From an uncultured Eubacteriales bacterium (lineage in GTDB: Bacteria > Bacillota > Clostridia > Oscillospirales > Oscillospiraceae), in contig CAKTLJ010000012.1 of NCBI GenBank assembly GCA_934572535.1, positions 1 through 54,754 on the forward strand: a stretch of 54,754 bases of DNA. Reading direction: 5' to 3'. A program made the position numbers and the translations under genes. The notes beneath the pieces were generated by a model that was given only the letters and a program-made list of their open reading frames with translations, was not told the DNA's origin and made no database searches. Positions within the stretch are counted from its first letter, which is position 1, and each line of letters begins with the position of its first letter. Positions 53,094 to 54,754 of the stretch are shown in pieces.

Positions 53094-54268
53094 AGCAATA
53101 ACTCTCCTTGGTTGTCATAGCCAATGGGCTTTTCCATCTCATACAGACTGCCGTAGGCCCCCGGAACGTCGCCTGTGACCTGGAAGCCGTACTGCTCGTA
53201 AAAGTGCAGGGCGACCTCGTTGCGCTGGGAGCAGGCCAGCTGGAGGGCGTTCCGCCCCATGGGGCGGTAGATGCTCACGGCGTTGCCCAGGACCTGGATC
53301 CCCAGGCCCAGACCCCGGCTCTCAGGGCGCAGGTAAAAGAAGCCGATGTACCCCTTCTTCTCCGCCGCCGCCCGGTCCGGGTCCAGCTGGAGCAGGCCCA
53401 CGGGGCTGCCGCCCTGCATGGCCAGGGTCAGGCTGCGATGGTTCTTCCGCCAGGCGGACTCCGCGTCTTGCAGGAAGGCCAGGCCGTTGTAGCGGTCGTC
53501 GGTCTTGCCGTAGAGGTTCACCCAGGCCTCCTCGCGGGCGGCTAAGTAGAAATCCCGGTCCTCCGTCGTGTCCAGGTCGGCGGCGCGGAACCAGAGGTTG
53601 ATGTCCACCTGCTTGCTGTCCTTGTTCCACCAGTGCTGCCGGGCCAGGGTGGAGATCTCCGGGGTCAGGTGGGAGTTGTCATCGGAAAAGACCTTGTGGG
53701 CCGTCCCCTTCTCGATCTCCAGGAGGGAGACGGCGGTGTTGTCGCTGTGGCCCACCTTCCCGGCGTCCTGCTCGCCCAGGCCCATGATCTCCGCCAGAAC
53801 GTTGCGGATGAGGGTCCCGTGGGCAAAGACCGCCACCGTCTGTCCGTCGTGCTTGGCGGCGATGTCCAGGATGGCGGCCATGCCGCGGCGGCGGACCTCC
53901 GGGAAGGACTCCCCGTTGGGCGCGCGGAAGAGCGGGGAGGTCTGGGTGAAGAGGAGCATCCGCTCCTTGTCGCGGCGGGCGACGTAGGCAAAGGTGTGGT
54001 CCTCCCAATCGCCCATGCAGATCTCCCGCAGGTCGGCCCGGGTGTGGAGGGGCAGTCCCTTGGGGTCGGTGATGGCCCGGGCGGTGGTCATGGTGCGAAA
54101 GAGGTCGCTGGAATAGACGGCGTCAACGGGGATGTCCCGGAACCGCTCCTCCAGAGCTTTGATCTGGCGGTAGCCATTGTTGGTGATGAGGCTGTTATAT
54201 TGGCCGTGGATGCGGCGGTAGAGATTGCCCTCCGCCTCGGCGTGTCGAATGAGGTAAAGTTTGGTCAT
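53090..54268 (-). CDS. fusion of histidine phosphatase and GNAT acetyltransferase
   Basis: A 392-residue two-domain protein. Residues about 1-205 form a histidine phosphatase (phosphoglycerate mutase superfamily) with the LIRHAEAEGN phosphohistidine motif and later FAHGTLIRN. Residues about 225-392 form a GNAT acetyltransferase with YLRPESRGLGLGIQVLGNA as the acetyl-CoA loop and FYEQYGFQV near the end. Such fusions occur in Clostridia, but the joint role is unknown. The start follows GGAG. The last codons overlap the YgiQ start by four bases. Confidence 0.88.
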   Translation of the reverse strand: MTKLYLIRHAEAEGNLYRRIHGQYNSLITNNGYRQIKALEERFRDIPVDAVYSSDLFRTMTTARAITDPKGLPLHTRADLREICMGDWEDHTFAYVARRDKERMLLFTQTSPLFRAPNGESFPEVRRRGMAAILDIAAKHDGQTVAVFAHGTLIRNVLAEIMGLGEQDAGKVGHSDNTAVSLLEIEKGTAHKVFSDDNSHLTPEISTLARQHWWNKDSKQVDINLWFRAADLDTTEDRDFYLAAREEAWVNLYGKTDDRYNGLAFLQDAESAWRKNHRSLTLAMQGGSPVGLLQLDPDRAAAEKKGYIGFFYLRPESRGLGLGIQVLGNAVSIYRPMGRNALQLACSQRNEVALHFYEQYGFQVTGDVPGAYGSLYEMEKPIGYDNQGELLL

Positions 54269-54313
54269 ACCGACTCCTCCGAATTCGTAAAGATAATATC
54301 ATAGTAACATTGT

Positions 54314-54342
54314 ATTATATCGTGAATCACATTTTTTAGCAA
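54314..54342 (-). promoter_or_regulatory. promoter of the fusion/YgiQ operon
   Basis: On the minus strand: TTGCTA (54337-54342), 17-base spacer, perfect TATAAT (54314-54319). Confidence 0.65.
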
Positions 54343-54415
54343 CGAATTTTCCATCAAAGAGGGACAAACTAAATCCGTCCGCATGAGACAAATTCACCGA
54401 AAGGAGGGCTGGCCG

Positions 54416-54571
54416 ATGTGCTGCTGCAATTTCTGGACCGGCATGGCCGTGGGCGTGGCCGTGGGGACCTGCGTGGGCATCCGCGCCAAGACCAACGAGC
54501 GCAAGATCCGCCGGGCCATCAACCGCACCGCCCGCAACGTGGAGCACGCCTTCGACTCCATGAGTCATTGA
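54416..54571 (+). CDS. small Cys-rich membrane-like protein
   Basis: A 51-residue protein starting MCCCNFWTG, with a short Gly/Val-rich hydrophobic stretch (about 9-24) and a basic helical tail (KTNERKIRRAINRTARNVE). The start follows AAAGGAGG at a good distance, which supports real translation. The size and layout recall small YtxH-like single-helix proteins, but three adjacent cysteines are unusual. No function known. It stands alone between the fusion gene and the tRNA. Confidence 0.65.
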   Translation: MCCCNFWTGMAVGVAVGTCVGIRAKTNERKIRRAINRTARNVEHAFDSMSH

Positions 54572-54611
54572 CGGGACCCACCATGTTTTTTAAAAATTTT
54601 TTAAAATCCTC

Positions 54612-54643
54612 TTGACAAACATACCGCCGTCTGTTAGTATAAT
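54612..54643 (+). promoter_or_regulatory. promoter of tRNA-Ala
   Basis: A perfect TTGACA (54612-54617) and a perfect TATAAT (54638-54643), but 20 bases apart. A 17-base spacing would use TAGTAT (54635-54640) instead. An A/T-only run (about 54584-54604) lies just upstream. Confidence 0.65.
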
Positions 54644-54680
54644 ACTCGCCTCAAGCGAGAGGCACGACAACCTAACAGAT

Positions 54681-54754
<74 letters not shown>

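Overview
The window is GC-rich DNA (roughly 60% by eye) from a low-branching Gram-positive anaerobe. The best guess is the class Clostridia, order Oscillospirales (the Flavonifractor/Lawsonibacter/Intestinimonas type of gut bacterium). The evidence is strong AGGAGG ribosome sites, HrcA/CIRCE control of a hrcA-grpE-dnaK-dnaJ operon, SLH (S-layer homology) surface proteins, VanW and EFR1-type ferredoxin proteins, and a YitJ-type methyltransferase/reductase fusion. The genus cannot be fixed from the sequence alone. About 45 protein genes, one tRNA and the promoter of an off-window rRNA operon are visible.

Layout, left to right. 1-130: rRNA-type promoter and leader reading out of the left edge. 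333-10704: mostly + strand housekeeping and envelope genes (SLH phosphodiester glycosidase, secG, a YheO-like regulator with an M20 dipeptidase, a split chromate transporter, a VanW protein, a DUF975-like membrane protein), with an EFR1 ferredoxin-flavodoxin gene on the minus strand. 10839-17680: minus-strand acetyltransferase, then the heat-shock operon hrcA-grpE-dnaK-dnaJ with a PHP phosphatase and rpiB attached at its end. 17795-20819: an accessory patch holding a SARP/BTAD regulator, about 600 bases of GC-rich intergenic repeats, and a two-gene TIR-domain plus membrane-protein pair whose TIR gene is strikingly AT-rich. 20857-25383: a large SLH protein with a strong promoter and long leader, and a DUF815 ATPase.

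25445-33953 is the branched-chain amino acid block. ilvD-ilvE diverge from a FadR-type GntR regulator across two operator-like repeats. ilvB-ilvN-ilvC lie behind a transcription attenuator with an Ile/Val/Leu-rich 30-residue leader peptide. Together these five genes encode every step from pyruvate or 2-oxobutyrate to valine and isoleucine. Between the two halves sits an AT-rich strip of decayed secreted-protein genes bracketed by near-identical terminator hairpins.

34096-41412: a ketopantoate-reductase-like gene, Xaa-Pro aminopeptidase, an amidase, an acetyltransferase, a nitronate monooxygenase/FabK-like flavoprotein and the homocysteine methyltransferase/MTHFR fusion. 41441-51108: an amine and aldehyde catabolism block. 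A putrescine-type aminotransferase and aldehyde dehydrogenase sit behind a structured 5' leader, divergent from a LuxR-type regulator and an NhaC-type antiporter. A second aldehyde dehydrogenase plus iron alcohol dehydrogenase sit behind a LysR regulator with a T-N11-A box. 51171-54268: a YgiQ radical-SAM gene coupled by a 4-base overlap to an unusual phosphatase-acetyltransferase fusion. The right edge carries a tiny Cys-rich protein gene and a tRNA-Ala.

The most interesting items are the TIR/membrane-protein pair (possible anti-phage module), the ilvBNC leader-peptide attenuator, the divergent ilvD/GntR operator, and the unclassified structured leader ahead of the putrescine genes. No CRISPR array, prophage or intact insertion sequence was seen.
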